Source: Heracleum sosnowskyi (lineage: Eukaryota; Streptophyta; Magnoliopsida; Apiales; Apiaceae). Taken from it: a stretch of 64,000 bases of DNA. Location: positions 62,001 to 126,000 of the forward strand of contig JAUIZM010000017.1 of assembly GCA_030848705.1 (NCBI GenBank). Reading direction: 5' to 3'. The translations under genes and the position numbers were made by a program. The notes beneath the pieces are model-generated. The model was not told the origin of the DNA, made no database searches, and saw only the letters and a list, made by a program, of their open reading frames with translations. Shown here in pieces: positions 43,799 to 56,990 of this stretch (positions are counted from its first letter, which is position 1; each line of letters starts with the position of its first letter).

Positions 43799-45584
43799 TT
43801 TTTTCATAAGTCGTTATTCCAGCAACCTCCGATTCGTGTAGTTACGAAATTCCTCTAACAACATTTGGCGCTAGACGGAGGGGCAATTTTTATTATTCGT
43901 GGAGGACGAATAATTTTAACAATTTTTCTGGGGGGTTTCGGGTTTTACCGATACATACACACATAAAAAACTGGGGTTTATTGATTGGATTTGTTGGCTG
44001 ATCACATAGGCAGCCGACTGGTCCAACATAAACGAATACTAATACGGGAAAGAAGTATGGCTTGAGTGGTTACAACAGAAAATTGAAAGCAAAAAGGAAC
44101 AGGCCAAGAATCAGTGGCTCAACGCACACCAAAACTATAAAATAAAGAACAGAGATGGCAACGGCTAAACAAGAAGTAACACAAACGGAAGTTCTGTACA
44201 TTAAAATGTTTGGGACCCACGTGGAGTTTAAAAGAAATTTTTTTTAATGAAGACATGCATTTGCTCAGGCGCGACATCAAAACAGGCTACTAGGTATGCG
44301 AATAAAATATCAGAAAGCAACACGCGCAACGAAAAACTAGAAGCTATCGAAGATATGGAAAATAAAGATAAGTTTCCGATTCTTATTTTATTTTATGCAA
44401 TTTACTTATTTTTATTTTCTGCAATTTAAAGTATATTGCTTAAATACTATGTCTTGCATGTATACATTATTTTTAAATATTTTTCAAAAAAATATTTATT
44501 ATTCAAAAATTCGTGCGAGTCATATCTTATTGTGCTTGTAAAATTATTGCGAGATTCACGCATATATTTAGAAAATATTGTACGAGATATTTTTATTTCG
44601 AAGATTGTGGATATTTTGCAAGATCGTACGAGCTGTATATCTCAAAGAAAAAAATATTTATGCGGGACGCATAATTTTGAAAAAAAATCTTACCAAAGAC
44701 ATTATTTTTAAAGAAAATAAATATCACGACATTTTTAAATGACATATTTATTATTGAATTTGGACTGCGTTCAAAATATTTTTCATATATCGTTGCGATA
44801 ATCCATATATGTCAAAAATATTTCAAATTTGCGAACTTAAATTGTCAAGTAGGGTAGCATGGGCAAGCTATAAGTCCCGCACTGCTACACGCTTGTAGGA
44901 ATGAGTCAGCGACCCTCTGGATTGAAGGCCCTGCTCTTAGAGGAGAGTCCAGGGATAAAATTACATTATTGAAGTTCCATTGGTAAATGGATATTTCTTG
45001 GTTGGCACGAGACATTCCTACAATCACGGAAAGAAATGCAGAGATGCCGCGAGATTGTAGGAAAACGTGTGGGACCGGACGTGATATGGTTGGCACGAGA
45101 CATTCCTACAATCACGGGAAGAAATGCGGAGATGCCGCGAGATTGTAGGAAAACGCGTGGGACCAGACATGATATGGGTTGAAAGCCTGACATTTAAAAT
45201 TGGATAACTTATTAAAGCCTCAGCTCGGGGGCTCGCGGATGAACGAATACACATCCTTATATGGACAATGACTATTGAAAAGCGTGTATGCCAATTCGGG
45301 CTATATACAAAATGCCAAGGTCCTAACTTGACAATGAGACCGCAACGGATTTCAAAATGATATTACATATACTCGCATTTTTGAAACCTTGGAAAAAACA
45401 TATATCCTAATATGGTTCATCACATGCTATAGTACTTGCAATCGCATATGCAAAACGGGCACTGTAGTGCTCTGAATGTTTTACTAATCTTTTATTTTTA
45501 GCTTTTTCAGCAATCGAAGAAATTTGGAAGCTCGAAGATTTTTAGTTCTCCACTACAGCAAGCCACACTGAAGAACTGGGGGCT
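43799..45584 (+). mobile_element. Internal region of a non-coding LTR (LARD/TRIM-like) element
   Basis: 43799-43862 resembles the last 60 bp of the LTR, followed by ACATTTGGCGCTAGACGGAG, a PBS-like start. A purine tract AGAACTGGGGGCTTG precedes the right LTR at 45585. The 1.7 kb between has no gag or pol motifs, only short ORFs, so the element is non-autonomous. It includes two 88-bp tandem units. Confidence 0.7.
45002..45177 (+). repeat. Two 88-bp tandem units, each with an inverted repeat
   Basis: Units start at 45002 and 45090 (TTGGCACGAGACATTCCTAC). Within each, TTCCTACAATC pairs with GATTGTAGGAA about 35 bp later, so each unit could form a hairpin. Confidence 0.85.
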
Positions 45585-46085
45585 TGTGGTTATGCCACAT
45601 TTTGGCATAGTCCCAAATTTCTCCGTTTAATAATTATTAATTCAGATTAATAATTATTAATTCAGATTAATAATTATTAATTCATATTAATAATTATTAA
45701 TTAAGATTAATAATTAATTATTTAAACATTAAGTAATATCCTCTCTCTGAAACTAGGAAAGAATCAATCTCAATCAACGAATAATGGAAAATATCCCCAA
45801 ACGATATCCTTCAAATCAGGAAGATATCACAACGCCAAGATAATGCAAGATAAAATCTGTACCTAAAGTCTCTCCGGGATAAACACAATTGCACAGAACT
45901 GCGTGGGCTTGATCCAATATAAATTGGTACACAGGCATCTTGGCAAAAGGAATCCGATATCCGAGACAAATCGAGACACCTCTGAAGTCCAGCCTCCAAA
46001 CATCCAAAAATCCAAAATCCCCCTATTTTCATATATCGTTATTTCAGCAACCTCTGATTCGTGTTGTTACGAAATTTTTCCAACA
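45585..46085 (+). repeat. LTR of the non-coding LTR element (copy b)
   Basis: TGTGGTTATGCCACATTTTG to ...AATTTTTCCAACA. Differs from copy a by an expanded TAATAATTATTAATTCA block and a deletion near 45861. Confidence 0.75.
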
Positions 46086-46088
46086 ACA

Positions 46089-46606
46089 CTCATGTTCAAC
46101 TTGTAAAGACTTGTGCATAAGTGCATTTCATGACCTACAAGAAACAAAAATCATGTAACCACATTAATATCACAACTTCATTTCGCTCTAATATCATATA
46201 TAGATCCGTTGTCATATAAAGTCATCACTTCAAAACAACAATTTACCCTTCCAAAACTAACTATTGGCATACATTCCAAACATATCAAAGGCATCTAACC
46301 AAAAAAAATGCAACCAAAACAATTTACTTTAAACTTAATTTTTTTACCATAATTTAACCCTCACAGCTACATTTTTCTAGTTCCACCACTGTTTCTTTGG
46401 AATTATGCTGAGTACGTATTTAAATTTATTTATGCATTGTTAATGTTTTTGTTTATGACACAATAATTTATTTTTTAAAGTAATTTAGAAATATATAATT
46501 ATATAGTTAAAATATTTGAAGTTACGTGCAGAAAAATTAAACACCGTAAATTCACAATTTCTTGACAATCTTGACAATCTCGACTCCACTTTTAGAAAAT
46601 TGAACC
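46089..46606 (+). repeat. Repeat X, copy 2 (518 bp)
   Basis: See copy 1 at 43281-43798; no difference found by eye. Confidence 0.9.
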
Positions 46607-47004
46607 AAAAATATTTTAATTTTTTTCTTCATATTATTGTTTAGAAAAATAATGTTTTTGTTTAGATTAATCTATTTCATATTCATTCTTTTAGTATTTT
46701 ATGAATGCAAAACATTTAAATAATAATAATAGCATTCACTAAGAGCAACGATGTCAAATTTTATGTGAAATGACACTCTTGAATACTTTCTTTTGAAATT
46801 ACGAGAAATTGTCAACTTAGCACCCCCTCCATATGAAAATATCCAACTTTTTTGTATTAAAGGTATATGTTGTGTATATCTATTAGTAACTAATTTTTAT
46901 ATTATTTATTTGGGGACTATCTAAACATCTTACATGAGGTGTCAATTATTGAACTTAAAGGATATTAAATGAATATAAATAGAGGAAAAAAATATATCTA
47001 CTTA
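46607..47004. other. AT-rich intergenic sequence
   Basis: No supportable gene or element. Confidence 0.5.
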
Positions 47005-47564
47005 TCTATTACTATATATTATACTGCGACACAAGGGTAAAGAGTTCCAGAAAATTGGCCGTGAATTTACACATTTACCCTTATTTTTCTGAAAATAACG
47101 TACATGCCCTGCCATTTTTAGTACATGTACAATCTACTTTCCATCGGTCTATTGTTCAACCTAATCGTCAGTCGGACCAGATGCCCAAATCTTGTCGGAG
47201 TAGATGCCCAAACCTTAAAACCGGCTTCTTCTTTAATTAATCAAACAAAACTACCATCACCTCCATGTTCTGAGATTGAAGATTAATTTCTCGATTCTTC
47301 ATTGTCGCCCATGCCAGGTATCAATATTAAAGATCAGTTTGGAGAATCATAATTTCCTTCTTTACCGGAGTTTCATGTTGAGAATTGTTGGCAACAAAAG
47401 CACATACTGAAAGCATCACAGGTAACATATTTCCTAATATCAAGTGATGTTACTGATTGGTTCTCTTAAATAGATATTACAGGTTATTTATATTTAATCA
47501 ATTTTGACATCGGCAACACTTCTCCTATACACAGTCCTAAACATAATATTCAGTGTCCTTGAAT

Positions 47565-47571
<7 letters not shown>

Positions 47572-47644
<73 letters not shown>
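47572..47644. repeat. (AT)n microsatellite, about 36 units
   Basis: Uninterrupted TA dinucleotides. Confidence 0.98.
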
Positions 47645-47646
<2 letters not shown>

Positions 47647-48311
47647 CGTTCTATTCTCAGTTAATTTTTTAAAATAGATTTTACTATAGCAGACAGAAAA
47701 GAAGAGAGGAACAAGTGATACTGAAGGATTTTGGTTTGGGCGTCGATTTGAATTTGGAGACGGAGGAGGAGAGAGTGGAGGGTTCTGTTTTTAGTGAGAA
47801 AGAAGGTCACTTATGTAACAAGTGCGTGATCAATTGGTAATATATACATGTCTATTTTGGTATTTTATATGGCGTTTATAATTTAACTCTGTATGTAATC
47901 TGTTGAAACTGTTTTGGATCATGTCATGTATTATGACTTAATATTGTATTACGAGTATATGGTTTGTGCTAAGTTAATTTACCGGAGATTTGCTCAGGTG
48001 TGTTTGGTTACTCATGGAGAGTTTGATACAAGAACATGACCTGGAAGGCATTATCTGATGAATTTTTTGTAAGGATCAGTCACACATACCTATGCACGAG
48101 TTTAGCGCCAGTTAGGGAAAGATGTTTATCTTTTTTATTAAAGGAAAATGCAATTGTATATACGATTATCACAAGAAAAGATGGATAACTAATGCAATAT
48201 AGTGGGTCGATTAAAGTAATTCATCCTCTTAACCTTGTGATAAAACTTTTTGACTATCGGGTGGAATTGATGAAACCGTGATCTTATCTCTTTATCATCA
48301 ACCATCTCATG

Positions 48312-48548
48312 TTAAATGTAAGCTTCTCTCAAGCTAAAAAACAATATTCGTGTGCAGATGAGGACTAATTGCATCACTGAGATAAGAACCTGGTATGAAA
48401 TTGGAAAATGCTTGCAATGGCTCTCCAACCAAAGTACCAATAGCATTTTCAGCCTCTTCCTCTTACACATTCCATAATTCTTGAAACTTCGAGATAATTC
48501 CAAAAGAGCAAAACCAGGTGCAAACTCCTTAAAGTTCATCCTGAATCA
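48312..48548 (-). pseudogene. Unidentified captured exon in the large Helitron
   Basis: After a GTGATTCAG acceptor-like end the minus strand reads NFKEFAPGFALLELSRSFK and NYGMC; a frame change then gives EEEAENAIGTLVGEPLQAFS and PGSYLSDAISPHLHTN. Protein-like, with one frameshift. The parent gene is not recognised. It lies opposite to the Helitron's own direction. Confidence 0.4.
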
Positions 48549-49326
48549 CATAAGTCCTTCTAGAGCTCAAGCTCCATGCTCTTCTCTTTTTTGTCTCAGT
48601 GGATAGTGGATAATGTATTTTTTTTAAATATCATTTGTAATTGTAATTAAATAAGTACTTTTTTTTTTGTTTCTGCAAGTTGTTTGTAATTAAATCTATT
48701 TTATCTATGCAATACTAAAAGTGGTCTATTTTAAACAATTTCATTAAAATTGATATTAACAACCTAACTTCAATTTGAGCCTTTTGAAAACCCGTCTTTA
48801 CTTTATTTGCAATCAGCATCTGGATATAAATCTCAATATCTCAATGACCTGTGATGATTTTCATATATTAACTAAAACTCCGGTTACATATATACAATCT
48901 TCCTTATGAAATTTATTTGAATTTAATTACTTATTTAAGGGTTTTGTAATTTTTACTTGGATTAAATTAGTGACCCTCTGCGCGGATTTTTTATATCTCG
49001 AAAAATTGCATGGAAGCGAAACTCAATGTATCACGGTTAGTCAGGGGCTTTGCCCGGCTAAATTGCACATAGTAGTCATTATGCACACAAGTTTCTTTAA
49101 TTTATCCGAATATGATTATGTATTTATATGTTCTAAAATTTTCACTTAATGGACCTGTAGTTTGCAACGGGTTTTGTGCTATCTCATACTACAGTGCCGA
49201 AGCCATACTCAAATTCACACGGTTGGTCTAGGGCTTTGCATCGTGGGGATGGTTATATATCCACTTTGATGGATGATATTCTTTAAAAATCTAGAATAAT
49301 TAATAATCAAACTTTTCAATCTATTA

Positions 49327-49611
49327 TCTATTATATATATAATACTACAACAAGGGGTTTGGTGTAAATAATTTAAATCTAATGGACCATTTTACCCTTA
49401 CTTATATTATATATTTTAAGGGTTATTTTGGTCTTTTAACATCAATAAATTTATTACATATTATTAAATGCTACAAAACTAATATGCATACTTATACATA
49501 TATATTTATTCCATATTATTAAATGCTCCAAACTTATACATATATATTTATAACATATTATTAAATGCTGCAAATTAATATGTATACTTATATATACATA
49601 CAACATTTACC

Positions 49612-49661
<50 letters not shown>

Positions 49662-50036
49662 ATTGTTCCATGAATAACACTCTTATATAAAGAACACCAT
49701 AGAATCTTACATAAATTGCATGTTGATTCTAATTTTCTCACCAAAAAAGGTTTATTACGAATAAAAATAGAATCTAACAAAAAATTAGAATCAAATGAAA
49801 CATGATTACATGTAATTTCATTGTGATAAATATATATACAAGATTCTTTACTAGATTCTATGTAATGTTTAATTTTTAAATTTAGATGAGATTCTACGTT
49901 AAATTTGATATGTTAGACTTAATTGTTGTTCAATTTTATGATTCTAATTTTAAAAAATCAATTTTTATGAAAAATAAAGTGTTTATGATGGTGTTCTTTA
50001 TTGTTCTTTATATAAGGTGTTCTTCCTAGAGTGCAA

Positions 50037-50096
<60 letters not shown>

Positions 50097-50538
50097 ATAC
50101 TTATATTTATGTAAATTTATGATAATATATGATCATATACGCTTACATATTATATATCTCATACTATTATAGTATCATTTAGATTTATTGTAAATTTTTA
50201 TGAATTAAATATTGTTAAAAATATTATTTGAGAAAATTTATAAATTAAAGCATGTCTGTGAATTGTAATTATTTATCTCTATTAAATCAAACTATACATA
50301 ATTTCTGACATGCCTTAAGTATTATATTTGCTACGATATAAATACGTCCAAATCAGTACAAGCTAACAAAAAAAAAACTTTTATGTATATAAGTGTAATA
50401 CAAACTTGTACTAATTTTAATGTCGTATAACTCATCAATTGCTACTCTAATACGCGGACGTACAAAAATTTGCCGAAAAAATATACAATTTACTCATATT
50501 TAAAGTATGCTCGTGCATTGCACGGGCTAAAGAGCTAG
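49327..50538 (+). mobile_element. Nested non-autonomous Helitron, 1.2 kb
   Basis: Starts A|TCTATTATATATATAATACT, then ACAACAAGGGGTTTGG; ends hairpin GCTCGTGCATTGCACGGGC, TAAAGAG, CTAG|T. Contains two (AT)n tracts (49617-49658 and 50049-50088). Non-coding. Confidence 0.72.
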
Positions 50539-50882
50539 TTTGACTCTTAAAGTCAAAATTAACCAATTTGAGTGGAACAAAGAGATGGTCCTAAGTTTTA
50601 CCTTTTTAGCCATGTTTAAAGTGAAATAAACAGATTCCCTGACTTCTTTCTTGTATGTGCCGAAGTTCAGAATTCTGGTTTCGATTTTAATTACACTTTT
50701 CCTACATTTTTGTTGTCCCAATTTTGTAGGGAAATCATTTCTCATTATGGTTTATATATCTTTTAGTTTTCATAATGAAATCTTGGATACCAGCTACAAT
50801 AATTTTATGAATATCTGGTGACAAAGTATAATAGAGACTGAATTGTTTACATAAATACTAAGATTTGCCTCATTATTGTAGC

Positions 50883-51240
50883 AGCCAGTCTTGGCAGTGG
50901 CGCTCGAAATTTCTAGAAATGATGCCATGTTTGTTGTATATGAAGGCCTAAAGCAATACATCACAGGCGGTCAAGACCTATTGAAATTAGGGCGAGGCTC
51001 TTTGATTTAGCAGAAGGCTTGATCAGAGAAGTATTTTGGATCGATGTATACCCAACTGAAGTGGTCAAGAGTGAAATTCAGGTTGATGACTACAAAATTT
51101 CCAAATACCATGATATCTCGGCTTTTGAAGGAGTTGAAGGTGTAGAAAGGTTTTGGTCCTGCTATGGCTCAAAGTATTCCTGCAAATATAGCATGCCATG
51201 CTCTTTGGCACGCGGTGGAAGAGTTGATATCGTTACTTAA
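50883..51240 (+). pseudogene. Unidentified captured coding fragment
   Basis: An acceptor-like TTATTGTAG at 50880 is followed by an open frame with VLAVALEISRNDAMFVVYEG and LKQYITGGQDLLKLGRGSL. A frameshift near 51003 continues as RLFDLAEGLIREVFWIDVYP, VKSEIQVDDYKISKYHDISA, up to a stop at 51240. Codon use and composition look coding, but the protein family is not recognised. It is on the same strand as the Helitron. Confidence 0.45.
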
Positions 51241-52980
51241 AGTTCGCAGAACTTTTAATCAGTTGAGTTCACCAGAAGTGATGAAAAGATATTGACTCCT
51301 AATTTTCACTTTCATGTTTGTACTTTTTGCTCCTTCCGTTTTGACTACATGTGTGGGCCTCAAGGCTACTTGGTACAACATGGATGGACGAAGGTTATAC
51401 TTTTTAAAGGCTCTCAGGAACCCCTAATGCAATGTCAGAGCTGAAATGGTTAATATTATGGAGGCTGGCAAAGGCACAAAACAAATACTTACATAAAGTA
51501 GCCTAGCTCGAACTTCTGCTTAAGACGCTAAGCTATATGCGTCGGTCGAATTTTTGTAAGAAACTATCACTATTCTCTCTCTTTTCTTTAATTAAAATGC
51601 TAATGTTATTATATATTACTATACCAAAACAGTATAATGGTAATTGTAACTGTTTTTGTAATAATAGTTCGATTAAGGTCTCTTCTGTATCTTCTCATCC
51701 TCTTCACAGATTATGTATCTATTTTTGCATCATTTTTTCACATTGTCATAGATTCTGATGATTAATTTTTCCCCAGTTGTAAACCATTTGTGGTTCGCTA
51801 CTTCGCCTTTATTCTTCTCCTTGTTCATTTAGTACTATATGCCACTTATCATTCCGTGGAAAAAAATGAATACTGTTTGTATATTTATTTTTTTACAACA
51901 TTTTTTTAGATATGGGATTTGGTATCAAGAGCAAGTAATGTTTTTATTTTTTGTGTATGCTTGGTGGAAGAAAGAGAAATGATTTTAGGACATCCAAATG
52001 ACTTAACCCCTTCTCTACAAATCTCTTTAAAACACTGTTTTGGCCTTATCTAAATTTTGATCTGAATAGTCTTGTGTTTTGGATAATGCATAATGCTGGG
52101 TATGTTTATATAAAAATAGAAATGGTAACAACTGCGTGAATTCTCTACAGTTTTAGCCATTTACCCAATAAAAAATTATATTGCCGATACTTGGTTTCTC
52201 TAGACTGTTTTAATGCTAACGTGTACAACTACTGGACCACGTAGGTTATTGTCAGCTGCAGAGCATTAGCATGAAGAGATACTTTCATAGGTTTAATATT
52301 CTAATTTGTGCCCTTGATTTTGAGTTTATAATTAATGCACTTTGATTCTCTATGTTTGTTACTTGTGACAATGTACAATGCACTTGAGAACTCTGTACCG
52401 TATATGTTTGTTATAAGCGACAATGTTTCTTTAATTTTTTCTGACACGGTTTTTGCCTCCTTCATTGTAACTAAATGACCCAAATTCATTGCAACACCAT
52501 TTCCTCCAACTGTTCTCACCTGAAAATAGTTTGCATAATGTCAGAGAATATCTGCTTCAATATTCAAAGTAGAAAGGTCAATGTTATGGTTCTCCTTTTT
52601 GTCTCCATCAATCTTTGTGGAATCATTGCTTCTGTCATTGATCTTGAATGTCCTTTTAGCGTGCTGTTTCTGGTGCTGAATGATTTAGGTATTGCGTTCT
52701 TTTTGTAGTAGCATATACGCAAACACTATTATGAATGACATTGATAGGAATGACAAAATGGTATTCTATCATAGAGTATGTTTAGTTCAATTTAATTTTC
52801 TCACTTATTATAGAAACAATTGCATTGTCAATGAGTGTTAAAGGTTTAGTTGGATTCATTGTCCGGCACTAAAGATTAATTTGTGTTCTTTAAATGAGTG
52901 TTTTTCAATTTGTTTGATTTACTTTAGTCTAGATTACTTTTTATACATGAGTATGTAGCCATAAAATTAGATGTGTGTGT
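51241..52980. other. 3' portion of the large Helitron, no gene seen
   Basis: Contains only short unsupported ORFs; T-rich stretches resemble intron or UTR sequence of the captured fragment. Confidence 0.4.
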
Positions 52981-53020
52981 ATATATACAGGCCCATGCAT
53001 TGCACGGGCTTTTACGCTAG

Positions 53021-53720
53021 TATATATTAAAGGCCGTCTAGGGGTAATTTGAGTCAATAAAATGGTTGTAAAATGACAATTTTGCCCTTTTTTATTGAAA
53101 AATTACAAACTTGTCATCCCTCTATCATTTATGTAAAATTAAAAGAATTATTTTGCTCTTAGGAATCAAACCTCTGACCTCCTCTTGGAAAACTCATGTT
53201 ATAACCATTGTGCTACATTTATTTTTTGGGTTTAAAATAAAAATCTTATTTGATAAGCCACATCACCTCTTTTTGTCCTATTTTTTTTTAAGTAAAATGT
53301 TGGGTTATATTATTTATATAAATTGATTTTTTAGTTCAAAATCTTAATGTATAATTATATTTTATCTACTTTGTATATATTAAAAGCTAACCAAGGACAA
53401 CAAAAGTAAGAAAATGGCTATAAATTTATTATTGTACTCTTATATTTTTAAAAATTACAGAAATGTCAACCCTTTTTTATTTAAGCTAAAGTAGATTAGA
53501 TTTTTGTGAACATTGATAATCGTATTCCAAACCTTCTCGTATAATTTCATCTAATGTCCTAATGTCCAAGTGCGTAACATTGAGTTTGAGTTTATTATAA
53601 AAATATTATTAGATAAACTACACTATCATCATATATATATATATATATATAATTTTAATTTTTGAGCAAATAACATGTTGTTTTATATTATTTATAAAAA
53701 CATGTTTATTCAATTTTTTT
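53021..53720 (+). repeat. Diverged tandem duplication, about 350 bp per unit
   Basis: Units start near 53025 and 53385 (TATATATTAAA.GC). Both share a block like AATCAAACCTCTGACC/ATTCCAAACCTTCTCG, then AAATAAAAATCTTATTTGAT / TATAAAAATATTATTAGAT. Similarity is low (about 65-70%) but colinear. Confidence 0.5.
53160..53217 (-). other. tRNA-like relic (possible SINE head)
   Basis: On the minus strand TAGCACAATGG resembles an RNA polymerase III A box, and GGTTTGATTCC, about 45 bases later, a B box. No full cloverleaf was established and no SINE tail is visible. Confidence 0.25.
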
Positions 53721-54150
53721 AATTTTGCCTTTTCAGTAAGTTAAATGTTAGTTCATATTATTTATATAGATCCATTTTTTCAAATTTTTGTTATTCTACA
53801 TATAATTATGTATTAAATTATATTTATAAATTCTTATTTCACTTGTATTTTTGAATTATATATTATTTATACTGTAAATTTTATATGATTTATACTTTAT
53901 ACAGGTTATTTAGGTATTGATACACAAATATAATATAATTTAGAATATATTTAAAAATAGTATCGTAAAAAGTGGGAATCAGAGTTAGGGGTGTTTATGG
54001 GTTGTATTTGCCAAGTTGAAAGCATTTTTGCAATCTGACCCAATTAAATCGATTTGAAAAAATTTCATCCCACCACACAAAATCTTAATTCGTGACCCAA
54101 CTCTTAATCGTACATCGATTTGGGTCAGGTTGGGTTGGTTTAATTGACTT

Positions 54151-54181
<31 letters not shown>

Positions 54182-54229
54182 TATGTAATATCTTTCGAAA
54201 CTCTAAGTAAAACGAAAATAACAATGTTC

Positions 54230-54266
<37 letters not shown>

Positions 54267-55186
54267 TATACATACATAACAATATATAAAATGTTAAACA
54301 AAAATCGAGTTTAAAAACAGTTTTTTAAAAAATCAGTCAAAAGTCGGGCGAGACATAATTAATCGGTCGAGACAGTAAAAAATCGGTTTTAATCGGTCAA
54401 AATTGAAAAAAAATAATTTTTTTATAAAAGAAGTTACTTTTTTTAAATAAGAAAACAAACAATATATTTGCAATTATATGGGTACGAGCTATTGATTTAT
54501 TAACTAAATCTTAAATATACAGTTGTTCTTTCAAATTGAATTACTCTTTTCGTTCATGTACAAGTATGGAGTAATGATATGCAGTTCTTTTATGTAAATA
54601 TTAACACTTAAATATCAAATATTGGACGAAGGATAGATGTTTAATAAATACGATTAATCACCTATTATCCGAGTAATCATTACAAGGTAACTTTACCGAT
54701 TATTGTCGATTTCCATCTTTAAGAACATTGTAAAATACTTATAAATTAGGATTTTAGTACTAATGTTTTAGTTTAATTAACATTATAATTTTAGTAATGT
54801 AAATTATGTTCTAAATCGTGTGCATATGCACACGATGTAAGCACATCTATAATTGAAAGTACGATATATCATATAATGTATAGTTGTATATAATTTGTAT
54901 ATATATGTGCGCGTGTGTGTGTAGATTTTATTGAACAAAATTTGTAACTTAAATCGGGTTGGGTAGGGTCGGCCGAAAAAATATAAAACTCATACCCAAC
55001 CTATTTAAATTGGTTGGGTAGGCTTGGCTTGGTCGGTCGAAAAGAGAGAGAGCGGGTTGGTTCAGTTTGATCAGGTTGGTAAATCATGAACAATCATAAT
55101 TGGAGTAATCCATGGATATATTAATTACGGATTAAATCGAATAATTAGAGATTATTAGAATGATTAGTGGGGATCAATTTAATATT

Positions 55187-55275
<89 letters not shown>
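53721..55275. other. AT-rich sequence with microsatellites
   Basis: (TA)n tracts at about 54157-54181, 54233-54263 and 55189-55275. GGTTGGGT and GGTCGG motifs recur at 54117-54140 and 54955-55080. No gene seen. Confidence 0.6.
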
Positions 55276-55276
<1 letters not shown>

Positions 55277-56195
55277 TAGCTTAAAACCCGTGCGATGCAC
55301 GGATTGTTAATTGTTATTTTATTTTATTTTTTAATATTTTATTAATTGTATTTGTTAAAAAAATAAGTAGGTATGTTAAAATAGCTAAAGACTTTTAATT
55401 AATTAAAAACATTAAAATAGATTTTAAAATAAATAAGTAAGGGTTTGCCCATTATATTTTTAGAAAATGAGTGGTTTTAGTTGGAAAGTAAAAAATGTAA
55501 CATATATATTTAGTTTAAAAAAAGGAAAATGCCCGTGATATTTTTGGAAAATGAGGTTTTAAAATTTAATAATTAAAAATATTTAAATACGTTTTAAAAT
55601 AAATACGTAAAGGATTTGTCCATGATATTTTTAGAAAAATAATGGATTTTAGTGAGAAAAATAGAAAAAATAAGTTGAAAAAAGTAATTTCCCGTGATAT
55701 ATTTAGAAAATGAGGGACTTTGTTAGGAAAAATCTATAATGTGTTTTAGCTGAAAAGGTAATTGGTTATAAATAGGTATTTGATCATTTATATTTTTAAT
55801 ATTTTTAGTAATTGCATTTGTTAAGAAAAATAAGTAGGCTTGTTAAAATAAGTAATTTAAAAAAATAATTATAACATTAAAATATGTTTAAAAATAAATA
55901 ACTAAAGGTTTGTCCGAGATATTTTTCAAAAAAGAGGGTTTTAGTAAGGAAAAATAGAAAACTAACATGTTTTAGTTAAAAAAGGTAATTGCCCATGATA
56001 TATTTGAAAAAGTAGGGGAATTTTTTAGAAAAAATAATGTATTTTAGTTGAAAAAAGGTAATTGGTTATAAATAGGTAATATTATTATTTAGTAATATAT
56101 TTCTATAAATAAGTAAGGGCGATTAAGTAAAATCACAACGTACCATACCGACCAACCAAAATTTTAATGTTTCGTCTATTATATAATAGTATTGA
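55276..56195 (-). mobile_element. Small non-autonomous Helitron with internal repeats (copy 2)
   Basis: Minus strand: A|TCAATACTATTATATAATAG, ACGAAACATTAAAATTTT; ends TCCGTGCATCGCACGGGTTT TAAG CTAG|T at 55276. Same family as 61438-62381 and 17329-18457. It sits immediately beside a long (AT)n tract. Confidence 0.85.
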
Positions 56196-56990
56196 TTGTG
56201 TAATAATTTTAATTATATGTATATTATCACATAATTTAAATTTATTTAAAAACATATTATGATTGAAATAAATAAAATTTGTGGATTTAAATTTTTGATC
56301 AGTGATCAAGTTGTGAGATAAAATTAAAAGAATTCGTGATTTGACCGTCTAAAATAAAAACTACGTATACAAAAAAAAGGTTTTTATTATTTTTTATTCA
56401 AATTTCAACCTTTTAATTTTGGAACTTTTACCTATAAATTTCCTAAAATTTACAAATTAGGCCAATATTGGAAGGATTAGACTAAATTTTATGACCTCTT
56501 CACCAGCTTTTATCAAAACCGATTTTAACATAATCAAAGCGATTAGTTACCGTCTAACGATTATCGGGATTATTAAACACCAACTTTTATAACATAGATT
56601 ATACATTAAAATATAATTGAGTATAGATAAAAAAATAAATTGTTTAATTATTTTTATTATATTCAATTGTTGAATTTGATAAAAAATTATTATACATCAT
56701 TTAAAAGTAAATATATATTTTGATAATTAAAAATAATCATTTGATCTTTATCTTTTAGAAATTAATCCAAATTTTATGAAATTAAAAAATATTTAAAAAA
56801 TACTAAACAAATATAAGGTAAATTCGAAATATTATCTCTTACCACATTTCTAATTAAAAAAATTATTTCAATATATATACATGTTCGTATGAGAAATTAT
56901 TCGAATGTATAATATATTAATATTTATAATGTGTTAAAATAAATTTGGCACCCTTGAAGAATGTCTCTATCGAAGATTACCTAAACTCTA
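56196..56990. other. AT-rich intergenic sequence
   Basis: No gene or element boundary seen. Confidence 0.5.

Larger units (their letters stand above)
47005..53020 (+). mobile_element. Large Helitron with captured fragments and a nested Helitron
   Basis: Starts A|TCTATTACTATATATTATAC; ends with the hairpin GCCCATGCATTGCACGGGC (52991-53009), TTTTACG and CTAG|T at 53020. Between them lie gene-like fragments (48312-48545 minus, 50883-51240 plus) and a second complete Helitron (49327-50538). No Rep/helicase ORF is seen. The pairing of these two ends is inferred from orientation; a missing intermediate boundary cannot be excluded. Confidence 0.6.

Noticed and set aside
54092..54289. ORF rich in IYIYIY
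   Set aside because: Translation of an (AT)n microsatellite.
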